A DNA stretch of 64,000 nt from Spinacia oleracea (GCF_020520425.1 NC_079492.1:112255157-112319156); one strand, 5' to 3'. Positions 10,565 to 23,440 are shown, counted from the stretch's first letter. Made by a program: numbers and translations. The notes: generated by a model from the sequence alone, not told the origin.

Positions 10565-13440
10565 CGGCTTCATGTGCAGCAATGTGCTTCGTAGCTTCCT
10601 TTGCTGCTTCATGTGCAGCAATGTACTCTGCTTCAATTGTAGAATTCGCAATGGTGCTTTGCTTAGCACTTTTCCAGCTTACTGCACCTCCGTTGAGGCA
10701 GAAGACAAACGCAGACTTTGATCTGAAATCATCTTTGTCGGTTTGGAAACTTGCGTCCGTATAGCCTTTAACAATTAATTCATCATCTCCACCATAGACC
10801 AGGAAATCATCTTTGTGCCTTTTCAGGTACTTTAGAATGTTTTTGGCAGCAGTCCAATGTGCCTCTCCTGGGTCTCACTAGTATCTGCTCGTAGCACTGA
10901 GTGCGTACGCAACATCCGGGCGTGTACATATCATTGCATACATTATTGAACCAATCAATGATGCATATGGAATCCCACTCATTCGTCTACGCTCATCAAG
11001 TTTTTTTGGGCACCGAGTCTTGCTTAGAGTCATTCCATGAGACATGGGTAGGTAGCCTCGCTTGGAGTCTTCCATCTTGAACCTTTCAAGCACCTTATTG
11101 ATATAAGTGCTTTGACTAAGTCCAATCAGCTTCTTAGATCTATCTCTATAAATCTTGATGCCCAGTATGTACTGTGCTTCTCCTAGATCCTTCATCGAAA
11201 AACATTTCCCAAGCCAAATCTTGACAAAGTTCAACATAGGAATGTCATTTCCGATAAGTAATATGTCGTCGACATATAATACTAGAAAAGCAATTTTGCT
11301 CCCACTGACCTTCTTGTATACACAAGATTCGTCTACGTTCTTGATGAAACCAAAGTCACTGACTGCTTCATCAAAACGTATATTCCAGCTCATGGATGCC
11401 TGCTTCAATCCGTAGATTGATTTCTTAAGCTTGCATACCTTTTTAGCATTCTTTGGATCCTCAAAACCCTCAGGCTGTGTCATAAACACAGTTTTTGTTA
11501 AAATGCCGTTTAAGAAAGCGGTTTTGACATCCATCTGCCATATTTCGTAATCGTAATATGCAGCGATTGCTAACATTATCCGAATAGACTTTAGCATTGC
11601 AACTGGTGAAAATGTTTCATCGTAATCCACACCGTGGACTTGCCTGTAACCTTTTGCAACCAATCTAGCTTTGAAAACTTCAAGTTTCCCATCCTTGTCC
11701 TTTTTCAGTTTGAAAACCCATTTGCTTGCTATGGCTTGGTAGCCATCTGGCAAATCGACCAAATCCCACACTTGGTTTTCTGACATGGAGTCTAATTCAG
11801 ATTGCATGGCTTCTTGCCATTGCTTGGAGCTAGGGCTCGTCGTAGCTTGTTTGTAAGTCGCAGGTTCATCACTTTCAAGTAATAGAACGTCATAGCTCTC
11901 GTTCGTCAAAATACCTAAGTACCTTTCCGGTTGAGATCTATATCTTTGCGATCTACGCGGGGTTACATTTCTAGATTGTCCATGATTCTCACCAGATACT
12001 TCTAAAGATCTCTGAGTTTCATCCTGAATGTCATCTTGAGCATTCTCTAGAGTTTGTTGTTCGACTCGAATTTCTTCGAGGTCTACTTTTCTCCCACTTG
12101 TCATTTTGGAAATGTGATCCTTTTCCAAAAACATACCATCTCGAGCAACAAACACCTTGTTCTCAGATGTATTGTAGAAGTAATACCCCTTTGTTTCCTT
12201 TGGGTAGCCCACAAGGATACATATATTTGTTAGATTTTGGATGAAGTTTGTCTGAAATTAATCGTTTGACGTATACTTCACATCCCCAAATCTTAAGAAA
12301 AGACACTTTTGGAGGCTTTCCAAACCATCACTCATATTAAGTATTTTCAACAGCTTTAGACGGAGCTCTATTTATAGTGAGTGCAGCTGTATTTAGTGCA
12401 TGTCCCCAAAATTCTATTGGAAGTTCGGCCTGACCCATCATTGATCTAACCATGTCTAGCAAGGTTATGTTCCTCCGTTCCGACACACCGTTCCATTGTG
12501 GTGTTCCAGGAGGAGTCAATTCTGATAGAATTCCACATTCTTTCAGATGGTCATCAAATTCATAGCTCAGATATTCACCGCCTCTATCAGACCGCAGTGC
12601 CTTAATCTTCTTGCCTAATTGATTCTCTACTTCACTCTGAAATTCTTTGAATTTGTCAAAGGATTCAGACTTATGCTTCATTAGGTAGACATAACCATAT
12701 CTACTGAAGTCATCAGTGAAAGTGATAAAGTAGCTGAAACCACCTCTAGCATTTGTACTCATTGGTTTACATACATCTGTATGGATTAAACCCAATAGTT
12801 AAGTTTCTCTTTCTCCAACTTTAGAGAAAGGTTGCTTTGTCATTTTGCCAAGTAAACATGATTCGCACTTACCATAATCCTCTAAGTCAAATGGTTCTAG
12901 AATTCCTTCCTTTTGAAGTCTTTCCATGCGTTTCAAGTTAATATGGCCTAATCGACAATGCCACAGATAGGTGAGATCTGAATCATCCTTTTTGGCCTTT
13001 TTGGTATTTATGTTATAAACTTGTTTGTCGTGATCTAATAAATAAAGTCCATTGACTAATCTAGCAGATCCATAAAACATCTCTTTAAAATAAAACGAAC
13101 AACTATTGTCTTTTATTAAAAAAGGAAAATCCCTTAGCATCTAAGCAAGAAACAGAAATGATGTTTTTAGTAAGACTTGGAACATGGAAACACTCTTCCA
13201 GTTCCAAAACTAGCCCAGAGGGCAACGACAAATAATAAGTTCCTACAGCTAATGCAGCAATCCTTGCTCCATTTCCCACTCGTAGGTCGACTTCACCCTT
13301 TCTTAACCTTCTACTTCTTCTTAATCCCTGTGAATTGGAACATAAGTGTGAGCCACAACCTGTATCTAATACCCAAGAGGTTGAATTAGCAAGTATAATG
13401 TCTATAACGAAAATACCTGAAGATGGAACGACTGTTCCGT
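10565..13440 (-). pseudogene. Copia-1 pol region: protease, integrase, RT, RNase H (fossil)
   Basis: Recognisable in Copia order. The protease DTG motif (WVLDTGCGSHLC) lies near 13360, the GAG-pre-integrase zinc region (HCRLGHINLKRM) near 12940, and the integrase core (FTDDFSRYGYVY and NGVSERRN) between 12340 and 12800. The Copia RT covers 10878-12212, with KARLVAKGY, DVKTAFLNG, YGLKQA and LYVDD. The RNase H start (GYTDASF, then EAEYIAAHEA) lies at 10600-10770, where the element ends. Several breaks; not functional. Confidence 0.93.
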
Positions 13441-14258
13441 TCTTCTGATCTTCCTTTAGCTTCAAGCAATCTCTCTTCCAATGCCCCTTCTTCTTGCAGT
13501 AGAAGCATTCGGATTCAGAAGTGGGTTGACTGACCTTCCTCTTTTCAGACTTGGCGCCAGTTTGCTTAGTCGGGCTGGCCTTCTTGCCACCTTTCTTAGC
13601 ATTCCTCTTCTTACCAGATTTCTTGAACTTGCCCCCACGCACCATAAGCACATCTTGCTTATCACTTTTGAGCGTCTTTTCAGCGGTCTTCAGCATACCG
13701 TGAAGCCCAGTGAGCGTTTTGTCCAGACTATTCATACTGTAGTTCAGTTTAAACTGATCATACCCGTTATGAAGTGAATGGAGGATGGTGCCTACAGCCA
13801 TTTCCTGAGAGAATTAGTGATCCAGCCGACTCATATTCTCAATGTGTCCAATCATTTTGAGAACATGTGGACTTACGGGCTCGCCTTTCTTAAGCTTGGT
13901 CTCAAGAATTTGCCTATGAGTCTCGAATCTTTCGACCCGAGCCAGATCTTGGAACATGTTCTTTAACTCACTGATGATCGTGAAAGCATCTGAGTTGATG
14001 AACGTTTTCTGTAGATCTGCACTCATGGTTGCAAGCATTAGACATTTCACATCCTTGTTGGCATCAATCCAACGATTGAGGGCTGCCTGAGTGACCCCGT
14101 CGCCAGCGGCTTCGGGCATCGCCTCTTCCAGGACATACTCCTTTTCTTCCTGCATAAGAACTATTTGCAAGTTCCTTTACCAGTCAAGGAAGTTTTTCCC
14201 GTTCAACTTCTCCTTTTCGAGAATTGATCGAATGTTGAATGAATTGTTGTTTGCCATA
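13440..14258 (-). pseudogene. Copia-1 gag region (fossil)
   Basis: The frame opening at 14258 begins MANNNSF, the usual start of a large group of plant Copia gag proteins, and ends with a CCHC zinc knuckle (CFYCKKKGHWKRDC) near 13500. A Lys-rich basic stretch lies before the knuckle. In intact relatives this protein forms the virus-like particle. Fossil, with more than one break. Confidence 0.9.
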
Positions 14259-16862
14259 TTTTAAAACTACAATTGAAAAAGAATAAACAAATATATAATC
14301 ATTCACAGTTTCTCTTAATAAACTTAAATTCTAGCATACATGCATAATTTAATGTTCATTAAGAATTTTATTCAAGTTATGTGTTCCGGCAGGTGTGAAT
14401 AAAATGATTCCAAGACCCTAAAAACCATTGAAGAATTAAGCACATAATGTATTTTGACTCAATTCTAAAATCTTTTAGGTAAGCAAAAGCCTTTTGCTAA
14501 TAGTCTAGAAACTACTCTTGGTTGATAGGTACGTCTAAGAACTTATTAGGTAAACCTATCGATTTTGCCACGACATAAAAGGACTCCTTACTTATATCGT
14601 TGAGTTTCACCAAAACTAACATGTACTCACAATTGTTTGTGTACCTTACCCCTTTAGAATCAATAAGTAACACCTCGCTATGGAGGAAAACTATTACTAA
14701 GATTCATGTAAGGTTATCCAAGTAAGTGTTATTTTGGCATGGCACCTTTTAACTCAATTTTTAAGTTTGGAACTTAAGGCTCTTACTATGTTGGTTAGAT
14801 TTTAAGTGAACTAAAATCCTTAATCATGCAACATAATCAAGCCACAATCTCATGCATATTTAAGACATATTTAAAAGCAATAAATAACTTAAAGCATGCA
14901 TAAGATAAATGTGATCTAGTATGGCCCGACTTCATCTTGAAGCTTCAACTTCAAAATCCGTCTTGAAAATAAATTGGAAACTCCGTCTTGAATTTCACCG
15001 TGGGAGGCGCCATTTTCTTCAAATAGGATCTGCTATAATTAAACTAATTACAACTATTTGATGGTACGCAAACCATATTTGAATTGAAAAAAAAATAAAC
15101 TTTGGTGCATTAGACCAATTACATTTAAATTAATGGTACGCAGACCATATTTTCTATCCTATTTGGGCCATACTAGTCACTTCATAACCTGCAAAATAGT
15201 ACACACAATATATACCATTCACCCATTCATTATCATGAATGGCCCACATAGCTGGTTAGTAAAACACATTGTTATGCATCACATAAATATTTGCAGCAAT
15301 TAATCAAGGGCACCAATAATCTACCAATTATTCAGTCCTTATTAATTCTAATCAAGTTGTTTAACCTTAAAGGATTTGTAGACCTAATCAAGAGTTTATG
15401 ACTAAAGGCTCCCACTTAAACCAATAACTTTATATGCTTTACTAATTTTAAACATAAAAATGTATTTCTAGTCTAACCGGAAACATACAAGTTTAATTAA
15501 AATTTAAAGCTCATATAAAATTATAATCGAATCCAATTAATTTATTTTCAGTTGAATTTAAGAATTTAAATTAATTAAAGGTTTAATTTTAGTAAAATAT
15601 TTAGTATAAATAAAAATTTATAATAATCATAATATTCAAAATTAAAATCCGAGAAAACAATTTAAATTATTAATTTTAAAATTAATTAAACATGTCAATC
15701 GTCGCAAGACGAGGCACTTGGGCTTGCGCCCAAGCCCCATTGAGCCTCGAGGCCTCATCGCCCCTCGACTGACCGTTGCACAAGGCACGAGTAGCAGCAG
15801 CCACGCGCAAACGCAGCAAGCCAAGCCACGCTTGCGCGCAGCCTGCCCGCGTACATCGCATCGCAGCAGCCCCTTCGCGAGGCATCGCTCGCTGGCGCGA
15901 GACAGTGCGCGATGTGGCGCAGCACGCTTGCTGCCCACACGCGACTGCTCGCAGTGCCTTGCTTGTCACCCATCGCTCATCGCCCATCGCATAGCACACA
16001 CGGCCAGCACCATTGCCTCGCGCGCGCACCATGCTATGTTGCTCGCTGCATTCGTAACGCACGGGCGACGAGCTCCCTTGCTCGTCGTCGCATGCCCGCA
16101 CTATACAACACCCCTTAAGGATAACACATAGCGTCCTTTGCTTTGTGCGTGCAACGTTTATGAGCGTTTTTCATAAAATTTTAAAATTTTTTAATTTAAA
16201 ATTATCGACAAATTAATAAATCATATTAATTTCATAATTTCAGGGCGAAAAATCGAAAATTTATTAATCAATTAATTTTCGATTAACATGGATTCAAATC
16301 TAGGTCATAAAAATTTAAAATTTATCACAAATTAACCATTTTTATGGTGGTTTTTAATCATGGATACCTAATTAAATCGTCAATTAATCATGAAAATCAA
16401 ATCAAATTCTAAATTATTCGAATTTCAACAAATTAATTACAATTACAAATTAGGTTGTATAATTAACAAGCTTAGGCATTCAAATTTGTTAAACATATAC
16501 AGTAGGTCAATAAAAAAATTCAAGATTTATAAACAAGAATCGCAAATATTCAATTTAACATCTTAAAATTACAAACTTTTGCGTTCGAAAAACTAAAACC
16601 TCCGAAAAGTCATAGTTAGGCTTCGAATTTGGGAATTCTGGGTTCGGCAGAAAATTATTGTTTTTGTCAAAATTTTAGAATGCCTTTTACATGCGAAATT
16701 GACACAAAAATCACTCGATTTGGTTGAGTAACGAATAAACTGCCGAAAAACCGCGTACATATAATTAAATAAACGCAATTTGCAATTAATTAACAATTAC
16801 GAAAATTAATCACCCCTTTTAATTCTTTGCACGTTATGCAATTTAGATTATGCAAATAATAA
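14259..16862 (-). other. Copia-1 untranslated leader (2.6 kb)
   Basis: The stretch between primer site and gag contains no gag-pol coding sequence. It is AT-rich apart from a sharply GC-rich block at about 15700-16110 full of GCGAGC-type motifs. The same leader, in the same order, lies after the PBS of Copia-2 (51461-54100); for example the TTCACACCTGCCGG motif near its inner end occurs in both. Open frames in the GC block occur on both strands and look compositional. Confidence 0.8.
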
Positions 16863-16879
16863 GAGGCTCGTGATACCAC
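16863..16879 (-). other. Copia-1 primer binding site
   Basis: On the minus strand the base after the LTR end begins GTGGTATCACGAGCC. It resembles the TGGTATCAGAGC site complementary to initiator tRNA-Met that plant Copia elements use, but differs from it after TGGTATCA. Copia-2 has the same variant. Confidence 0.75.
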
Positions 16880-17345
16880 TATTAGGTTATGATACATATG
16901 AAAAACATAAATCATGCGGAAAAACCTTAATGCCAGGAAACATATTATTTACACATAATCAGTTAGCATAATTTAGATGCATACACTTTGTAGCGTGCCC
17001 TCCCTAGCTGCGCCCGAACCGAACAAGAACAAGTCTTTAGGACTCCAAGTGTCGTCCCTCCGTAGATAGTCCACAGCACGTCCGGATCCGCCTTAAGATT
17101 GACCAACTAGAATCGCCCTTAAGGTACTATTATTTTCGGCTAAATGGGCAAGTAATGTGACTGGTTTTTCTGCTAAAAAATCACAGCTTTTTATTGTATG
17201 AATACTTGTTAAAAACTCTTATATAAATTTATGACCCTAGGCATATATTTATAGAATCATGGAAAAGGATTTCGAATCCTGTTAGAATACTAATTAATTA
17301 ATTGGAATCCTTTTAGAACTCTAAATAATTAATTTCTATCTTCTA
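16880..17345 (-). repeat. Copia-1 5' LTR, inner part
   Basis: Matches the last ~450 bp of the Copia-2 LTRs, including the shared block ending CATAACCTAAT(A/C)A and the GGCGGATCCGGACGTGC region. A TATA box (TATAAATATA on the minus strand, 17244-17253) marks the likely promoter. The outer LTR part is absent; beyond it lies CACTA-A transposase sequence. Confidence 0.85.
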
Positions 17346-17700
17346 GGATTAGGATTTTGTTGAGGATGACGATAACGTTGAAAATAATATTGATGATGAT
17401 AATAATCGTGTGGAGGACATGATGCACGAGGTCGAGGATGAGGTTCGCGATCGTATTTTTGAGTGCTTGTCTGAGGCGTCTGAAACGCCACTGTATCCTG
17501 GTTGTACAAAGTACAACAAGCTTACCGCTGTTTGCACACTCTACAATATCAAGACAAGCGGAGGTTGGACTGACATTAGTTTCACTGAGTTGTTGGTAGC
17601 GCTAAGTGATATGTTACCGGCTGGCAATGAACTTCCAAAGTCGAACTATTATGCCAAGAAGCTCATGTGTCCCTTTGTTTTAGAGTACAAGAAGAAACAT
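17346..17700 (+). pseudogene. CACTA-A transposase (TNP2), left piece
   Basis: An Asp/Asn-rich stretch leads into SEASETPLYPGC, YNIKTSGGW and LPKSNYYAKKL, hallmarks of the N-terminal part of plant CACTA (En/Spm) TNP2 transposases. The frame stays open until the CACTA-B insertion at 17701 and resumes at 25985 without loss: LEYKKKH on the left continues as ACPNDCLLYRK on the right, as TNP2 proteins do. The true start is missing because Copia-1 adjoins at 17345. TNP2 cuts and pastes elements by binding their ends. Confidence 0.9.
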
Positions 17701-19344
17701 CACTAGTAGAAAAAGTGTCATTAGTAACCCCCTATTAATAACTAGCATTATATTGCCAGTTATAAATTGCCCATTACTAATGGGCTTTTTTGCGGTGAGT
17801 TGTAAATAAACTGGTCCAAGATAATTTTACCAAGCATTAGTAACCGGAAAAGCTAATACCCGTTACAATATCTAGTCGAACTTTTTTGGCCTCATTACCC
17901 GTAACTAGCAAAGTTAAGGTTACAAGTAGGCCTGTTACTAATTCCTCTCCTATAAGAAAGTACGGATATAAAAACCGCTATGTTCCATCTCTCAAATATC
18001 TCAAATCTCAATCCCTCATTAGTTTCTATGCCCCAAAATCATCTTCCCTTTTTCTCTACTAGTCTTATATGCACGCGATGCGTGCGAAATTATTAAAAAA
18101 AACTGAAATTGTTGTTACAACTAATCACAACAAATATCCTTACATGACGAAAAATCTAAATCTAATTGGAGGTAGGAAGTTTAAAGTAAACCATCATTAG
18201 GACGGATATATGAATAAAAATTGTTTCAAGGCATTCTGTAAGTTTAAGATTTCTAACGAAAAAAAATTATAACAGTCACCGTAGGCCTGTAGTGTTGAAC
18301 CTGATTTAACTATCCCCCGGCCAAAAATTGCATCAATTAGACATAAATTACCAAATTGGACTTACATAGCCACTGGAATAGTAATAGCAAAGAAACTGTA
18401 CCGGCCAGTTTATAAAATTAGATTAGTTTGAGATTTTGTAATAAATGTGAATATCTTTAACTAAAGTGGAAAGCATTATCATAGTTGGTTCCGCAGAAGA
18501 TTAACATAATTGGCCACTGAGGGCACTGATTGTTAGAAGCCTCATCTAGTTGGAAAAACTCACATAGCTAGACAAATACTTGAAACAGATAGCAGGTAGT
18601 TTCATAATCTACAGGACCAACAGTTATAGCTAAAAGCCTAAAAGTGAACTTCAAACGAAAAATTGTTTCAAGATCTCCTCCTGGAATGTTATCTGTGAGA
18701 TAGCACATAGTACATCAAAAATTCAAAACCCAACCCACTTTATGCCAGTTTATTTTCTACAGCAGCACGTTTACAGCTCAATGCGAATATAAGCTACAAT
18801 CCAATCACATTATGTAGCGTTACTGCATAAACAAACAATTGATCTCATTCAAATCAATCCAATCACATTATGACCAAAATCTACGATTAATACATGTTTA
18901 CAGCGCAATGTAAACATCACCATAAGCTACATTCTGATCACATTATATAGCGTAAGCAATCTCTTGATGTCATCCCTCCCTAGGTTCTCTTATTTATAGC
19001 ATGTTCCATATTGATTGAAGCACATTAGGCAGCAAGGAGGCAAAGAAAACACAGAATACAAAATCTATGAACCTGCATAGCATCATTGTTGGCATGATAG
19101 ATTCTGCTGTCATAGTAACTTAAAGCCAAAAATCAAATATATTGGCACTGGAACGTAAATCCTACAATGTCATAAGCTAGCTACTGAAAAAACATGCATA
19201 AAAATTATGAGCTAACTCAACTCTCTATGACAGCAAGCATGGCTTGTCGAGTATCTGCGAACTGGTGCCAGTCACGAATTCCAGCATAATCAATTTGAAT
19301 AAGCCATCTTATGCAGTTTTGATAAGTATGCAAGACTTTTTAAC

Positions 19345-19534
19345 CTGGGATGAGGAGAGCCTTTGATGGGTTTCTGGCTATAGTTCCTCCAGCAATACTC
19401 ATCGGGTGGTATATCAACTATTTTGTTACTAATTGTTGGAACTCTTGTTTTTCTCTTTTCCCGCCGTTCAAGTTGGTCATCACCTCCAATGAACTTGTAT
19501 TGCTCAGTTCCTTTCCTCCAGTCATGCTCACTGT
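19345..19534 (-). pseudogene. Captured WRKY group IId exon in Helitron
   Basis: The minus-strand frame contains [19 protein letters not shown] followed by [17 protein letters not shown], the lead-in and first half of a group IId WRKY DNA-binding domain. The canonical WRKYGQK is changed to WRNYSQK. The exon stops at CCCAG|GTTAAA, the position of the conserved WRKY-domain intron (inside the arginine codon before GYYKC), and begins after TTGCAG. The second half of the zinc finger is absent. Intron boundaries show capture of genomic DNA rather than a processed transcript. Altered heptad and missing half finger make DNA binding unlikely. Confidence 0.85.
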
Positions 19535-20224
19535 CTGCAATGCAAAAGCAGAACATTCCATAGTCTGACTTATACCTAAATAATATCACCCTAAGTTAAT
19601 GAATTTCATAGAAAGAATAATAACCTAGAATATTGTAAGTCGAGCCACATTTGGTAAAATTGTTATTCTAGGCAACGTAGTAAACACAAAAACTAAACCT
19701 AATTTTCAACAATCACGGCATAAAGGTACGAACTTTCAATATATAACCGTCAAGAACATGATAAAAATTGAAAATTTAAGCATAATTCATGTCCAAGTAC
19801 ACTTTGTAAAAAAATCACTCATTTTCATCATCAAACGCACAAAAAGGGAAGAAAAGTTAACTATTTTCTACTTGGAGTAGTAAATAAAAGTTAATAAGCA
19901 TGTCAAGAAACAACAGTTTAACTGCATGCCTTATGATCTTGAGATTCAGAGCCTTACTTTTTGTTTTTGTCCACACAACCGTCTAACCATGTGAACGACG
20001 TATTTGATCTCTCGGCTGCTGGGAGTAAGAAGAGGAAGGAACACTATTAGTTGAAATGAACGCTATTAGTTGAAAATATAATACACAATCTTCTGAAGGA
20101 ACACTATTAGTTGAAAAGATTTAATGCATGGAGTTTGGGAAACCATTAGTGAATTTTACACAAAAGATGTTTCTTTGTGAGGTTTGTAAAATAATGTAGA
20201 TAAAAAACAGAAGGCAAGAGAGAC

Positions 20225-20332
20225 GGAATCAGCTGCTGTGTTGGAAAAGAAGCAGAGTCAGCTCCTCTCTTTGACCTTTAACAGTTTTGGATTTGCAGAC
20301 TCTGCTTCTTTTCCAACACATCAGCTGATTCC
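20225..20332. repeat. Long perfect-type hairpin inside Helitron
   Basis: Two 35-bp arms (20225-20259 and 20298-20332) are inverted copies with one mismatch, separated by 38 bases. Arm core: TGTTGGAAAAGAAGCAGAG. An RNA from either strand would fold into a long stem. Confidence 0.85.
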
Positions 20333-20674
20333 ATACTGGTGAGAGATAATGATTTACATCTGGATCACCTCATCTGATCCAAACTGGTTAGCAATTATTG
20401 TTAATCGGGGTATCATGAATCTAGCAGGCAACATTATTTCGACAATGCAATGTATTATTTAGTTCTGTAAGGCGGAGCTAGCAGGAAGACGAACTAAATA
20501 AGTAATCAACCTATTATAGTGCTAATGAACACACAAATCATTTACCGGTTAACCAAAATGTTTAATTTAGGTCCGTTTGACAGGTTTTGTGATTCAATTT
20601 GACATAGCAGGATCGTATAAAAATTGCACATACTACAATTATGATAGAGGAAAAACATATTTGAAAAGAAATAC

Positions 20675-20933
20675 CTCAGAAAGTCCGGAAACACTGTCAT
20701 ATTTTTTGATCCCACCATTATCTACAATTTAATTAATCAAAGAAATCAATACAAACTCAGTATTTCTAATCAATACAAACTCAATACAATAATTATAAGA
20801 ACAATACGAAGGAGAATACTTACAGACATCAATTTCGTCCTCCATATTATTGAATTTTTTCACATCTTCAGAATAGCTTCATTTTCCTCAAATTCTGAGG
20901 GGCTTTCTTCTGATTATTTCCACGCTTTCCCAT
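20675..20933 (-). other. Two exon-like pieces in Helitron (MGKRG...)
   Basis: On the minus strand an ATG at 20933 opens MGKRGNNQKKAPQNL, and the piece ends at a GT donor after 20824. An intron-like AT-rich gap follows, then a second piece (20721-20675) bounded by TTGTAG and GAG|GTATTT, with frame-compatible residues NGGIKKYDSVSGLSE. The first piece shifts frame internally (a DEID-rich end is in another frame). The MGKRG start with a later acidic MEDEID block is loosely like nucleolar Sas10-type proteins; this is a weak guess. Pieces of one or two captured genes. Confidence 0.4.
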
Positions 20934-21429
20934 TTTCTCAAAAACAAATTGCAGAAACTTCAGCAAACTAAAAATTAACTAAAATCCTGAAGAAAAAAAA
21001 TCATGAAACGAAATTAAATTACAACACCTAATTCAAAAGAAATTCAGAATATTGCTTGAAAATAATCACAAAACAAAATTAAATTACCAACACCTAATTA
21101 AAATCGTAATAATTATCAAAACAGAAAGAAAAAGAATCCCCAGAAGAAGAAATGTAATTTAAACAAAACAGAAAAGCAAATGAAAACTGTTACCCGATAT
21201 TTGAAGAAGATCGATCAAACCCAGGAATTTCACCCAAATTTATAGAACCCTAATTGGAGCGGACTAAAATTCGATTGGAGCAAAAGTAGGATTCAATTCC
21301 AGATTTGCAATTCTGAGAAGATTCAATTAGTCAGAAAATTGAAATCAAATGAATCCATCATATGAATCCCTCTTTTGTTTGAATAAATCAACCAGAAATT
21401 TGAAATCAATTTGAAAAAGGGTAAATTGC

Positions 21430-21720
21430 GATTGGAATTGTAAAATACTCACCATTATTGTTTTGGGAACTTCTACTTTCCAGATTTGTGGTTCTGGAAT
21501 TCGACGTGCCGGACGGACATGACGGCGGAGAGAGTCTGAGGGATATTAGTCTTCACCAAATAGTTTATCCTCGCAGCCGGAGAATCATGTTTTGTTGAAT
21601 TTCTGAGTAGGGGAAAGCCATTGAAGAGAAGATTCGAAAAGGTTGAGAGAGAAAGGGCGATGGGGTTGAGGGAGGATGTCGTGTGTGCTCTGGGTAATTT
21701 TAGGGTTTGGAATGAAAGGG
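21430..21720 (-). other. Leader/first-exon-like piece at Helitron 5' side
   Basis: A GC-richer, pyrimidine-rich block that on the minus strand resembles a plant 5' UTR and short first exon (MSVRHVEFQNHKSGK) followed by ATG|GTGAGT, a strong donor-like site. The origin is not recognised. It could supply transcription start sequence for the downstream captured pieces. Confidence 0.35.
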
Positions 21721-21816
21721 TGCGGTTTAATTAGGGGGTATTACTGTCTTTTTCTATGGGGACACGAAAAGTTATTTTACTATTTTAACCTCAGCTGTTC
21801 CTTTATATAATAGAGA

Positions 21817-23440
21817 TTCGCTGCCATTGCTCCTCCAAAATCCCCTAACTTTCATTATGATTCTTTATCAACAGCTCAATAACAACAACATATTTGGCCT
21901 TCTTTGCCTTCGATCGTCTTCTTATGGTAATCTTTCTACCCTAAATTTTTTTTGATTAAATTTACTATCGATCAATTTGTGAATTCTTTTTTGAATTAGG
22001 TTCTTGAAACGATTAGGTTATCAAAATTTGCGAATGAACTGTTTTTTTGTGATTTCTCATATGAAATTGCAAATTTTATTTCTTATCTGTAAAATCTTTA
22101 GGTTTCTTTTGTAGGAATGGGAAGGTATGAAGTGTTTATATATGTAATTGTGAAGTGTTCAAATGAAATCTTTAAGTTTTTTCTCTTTATTTTTGTTGGA
22201 AAAGTTTGATTGAAAGAGTTGGACTTTTTGTGAATCTAAAATGAGAGACAAAACTAAAATGTTGGTATTTGGAATTATAAAAAACAATCAAACTATCGAG
22301 CATGATAACCAGCTCCTATTTCGTCGGCACGCGAAAGTGGCAGATTATTGGAAGCATTCTACTTTTAGTTTCCGTAGATATAACAATTGTGATAGGTTAT
22401 GATGTTATTTTTAGCACTGGGATTCTGGGATTGAGATCCACATGTTCCAAGTTCTCATCTTGCTTTTTGTTGTGATTTCAATTGTTCAACAGCTAAGGAT
22501 GCTAGGTGCACACTAGGTGTTCGATAAAATGCCAATATCAACTGGTCGATTCTCTGCATTTTGAGGTAGAGTTTATGCGCCATATTCTTAGTTGATTGTT
22601 CTAGATAAGTAGACAGTAAAAGCTAGGCAAAAAGATGGATCAAGCTAATGAAATGAATCAATTTGTGGTATGAAAATAACTGCCAATAAAACTTACTTCC
22701 TACCTTTCATAACACTTATAACACGGAATTTTACGCTATTCATATACTCATAATAATTTCGGCTACATGTTTCTGCTACAGAGTACTACATTTACATGTG
22801 TACATAAAAAATCCTGATATACTGACCTTTACACTTTTCAATTGAACTTTATGCATTCTGTTTATTTGATACAGAAGTGTCTTAGTCGTTTATCAAGTAG
22901 GATGCTATAATTTTTGCCCCTTCCAGTTATTTCTACTTTTGCTCTTCAAATCTTTCTATTGAGCTCTATCAATCCCTCACCAAGATTGAGCACTCCCATT
23001 CTTTGATTCTCGAGGCCCGTGATCCTAAACACATTGAAAGATGCCTCACAATGATTTGATGATGTGAGAATTATGTATCACACTATTCACAGTTTAACCC
23101 TCTGGGTACAACTGAAGTCATAAAGTAGATCTTTAATTTTAAGTAGTTTATTTTTTTTCTTATTTTTGAGAAAAGTTAATTTAGATAGTTAAGAACAATT
23201 CTTGATGTTGCTCTTGTTTTTTATATTTGAGGCTTTAGTCTACAGTTGTTGTATATGTTGTATACGCTGGGAGCACATAATCTATTGTGTCTGTAGATTC
23301 TTTACTTGAATTATTTAATTAGATCAGAGTGATGTCTTTGAAATTTCTTGATGATATAGATTAGTGTATGCACCATCTGTTGCATACCTTTGTTGTATAC
23401 CATCTTTTGTATGCCATCTGACAGAGGCTTATCTTTTATA
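21817..23440. other. CACTA-B interior, gene-derived but unrecognised
   Basis: Starts with a leader-like stretch (CTCCAAAATCCCC near 21830, then a CTTCTTATG|GTAATC donor-like site near 21925), then long AT-rich intron-like DNA. Nothing coding was recognised. Confidence 0.3.

Larger units (their letters stand above)
10565..17345 (-). mobile_element. Copia-1: incomplete Ty1/Copia LTR retrotransposon (fossil)
   Basis: A minus-strand Copia element. From right to left: the inner part of the 5' LTR (16880-17345), primer binding site, a 2.6 kb untranslated leader (14259-16862), gag, protease/pre-integrase, integrase, Copia-type reverse transcriptase (LYVDD near 11270) and RNase H. The 3' LTR is absent and the outer part of the 5' LTR is missing, so it is a fragment of a once complete element, with several coding breaks. 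Its leader and LTR match Copia-2 at 50053-60352, so the two belong to one family; Copia-1 keeps far more of the coding region. Age cannot be set from LTR pairs. Confidence 0.95.
18059..21816 (-). mobile_element. Helitron, non-autonomous, carrying gene fragments
   Basis: On the minus strand the 5' end is TCTCTATTATATAAAGG (from 21816) and the 3' end is CTAG at 18062-18059, preceded by a 6-bp-stem hairpin (GCACGC-ATC-GCGTGC) eight bases upstream. It sits between an A (21817) and a T (18058), the Helitron insertion rule. No Rep/helicase gene is present, so it needs a helper. It carries several exon-like pieces in its own orientation, including a WRKY exon. Confidence 0.9.
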
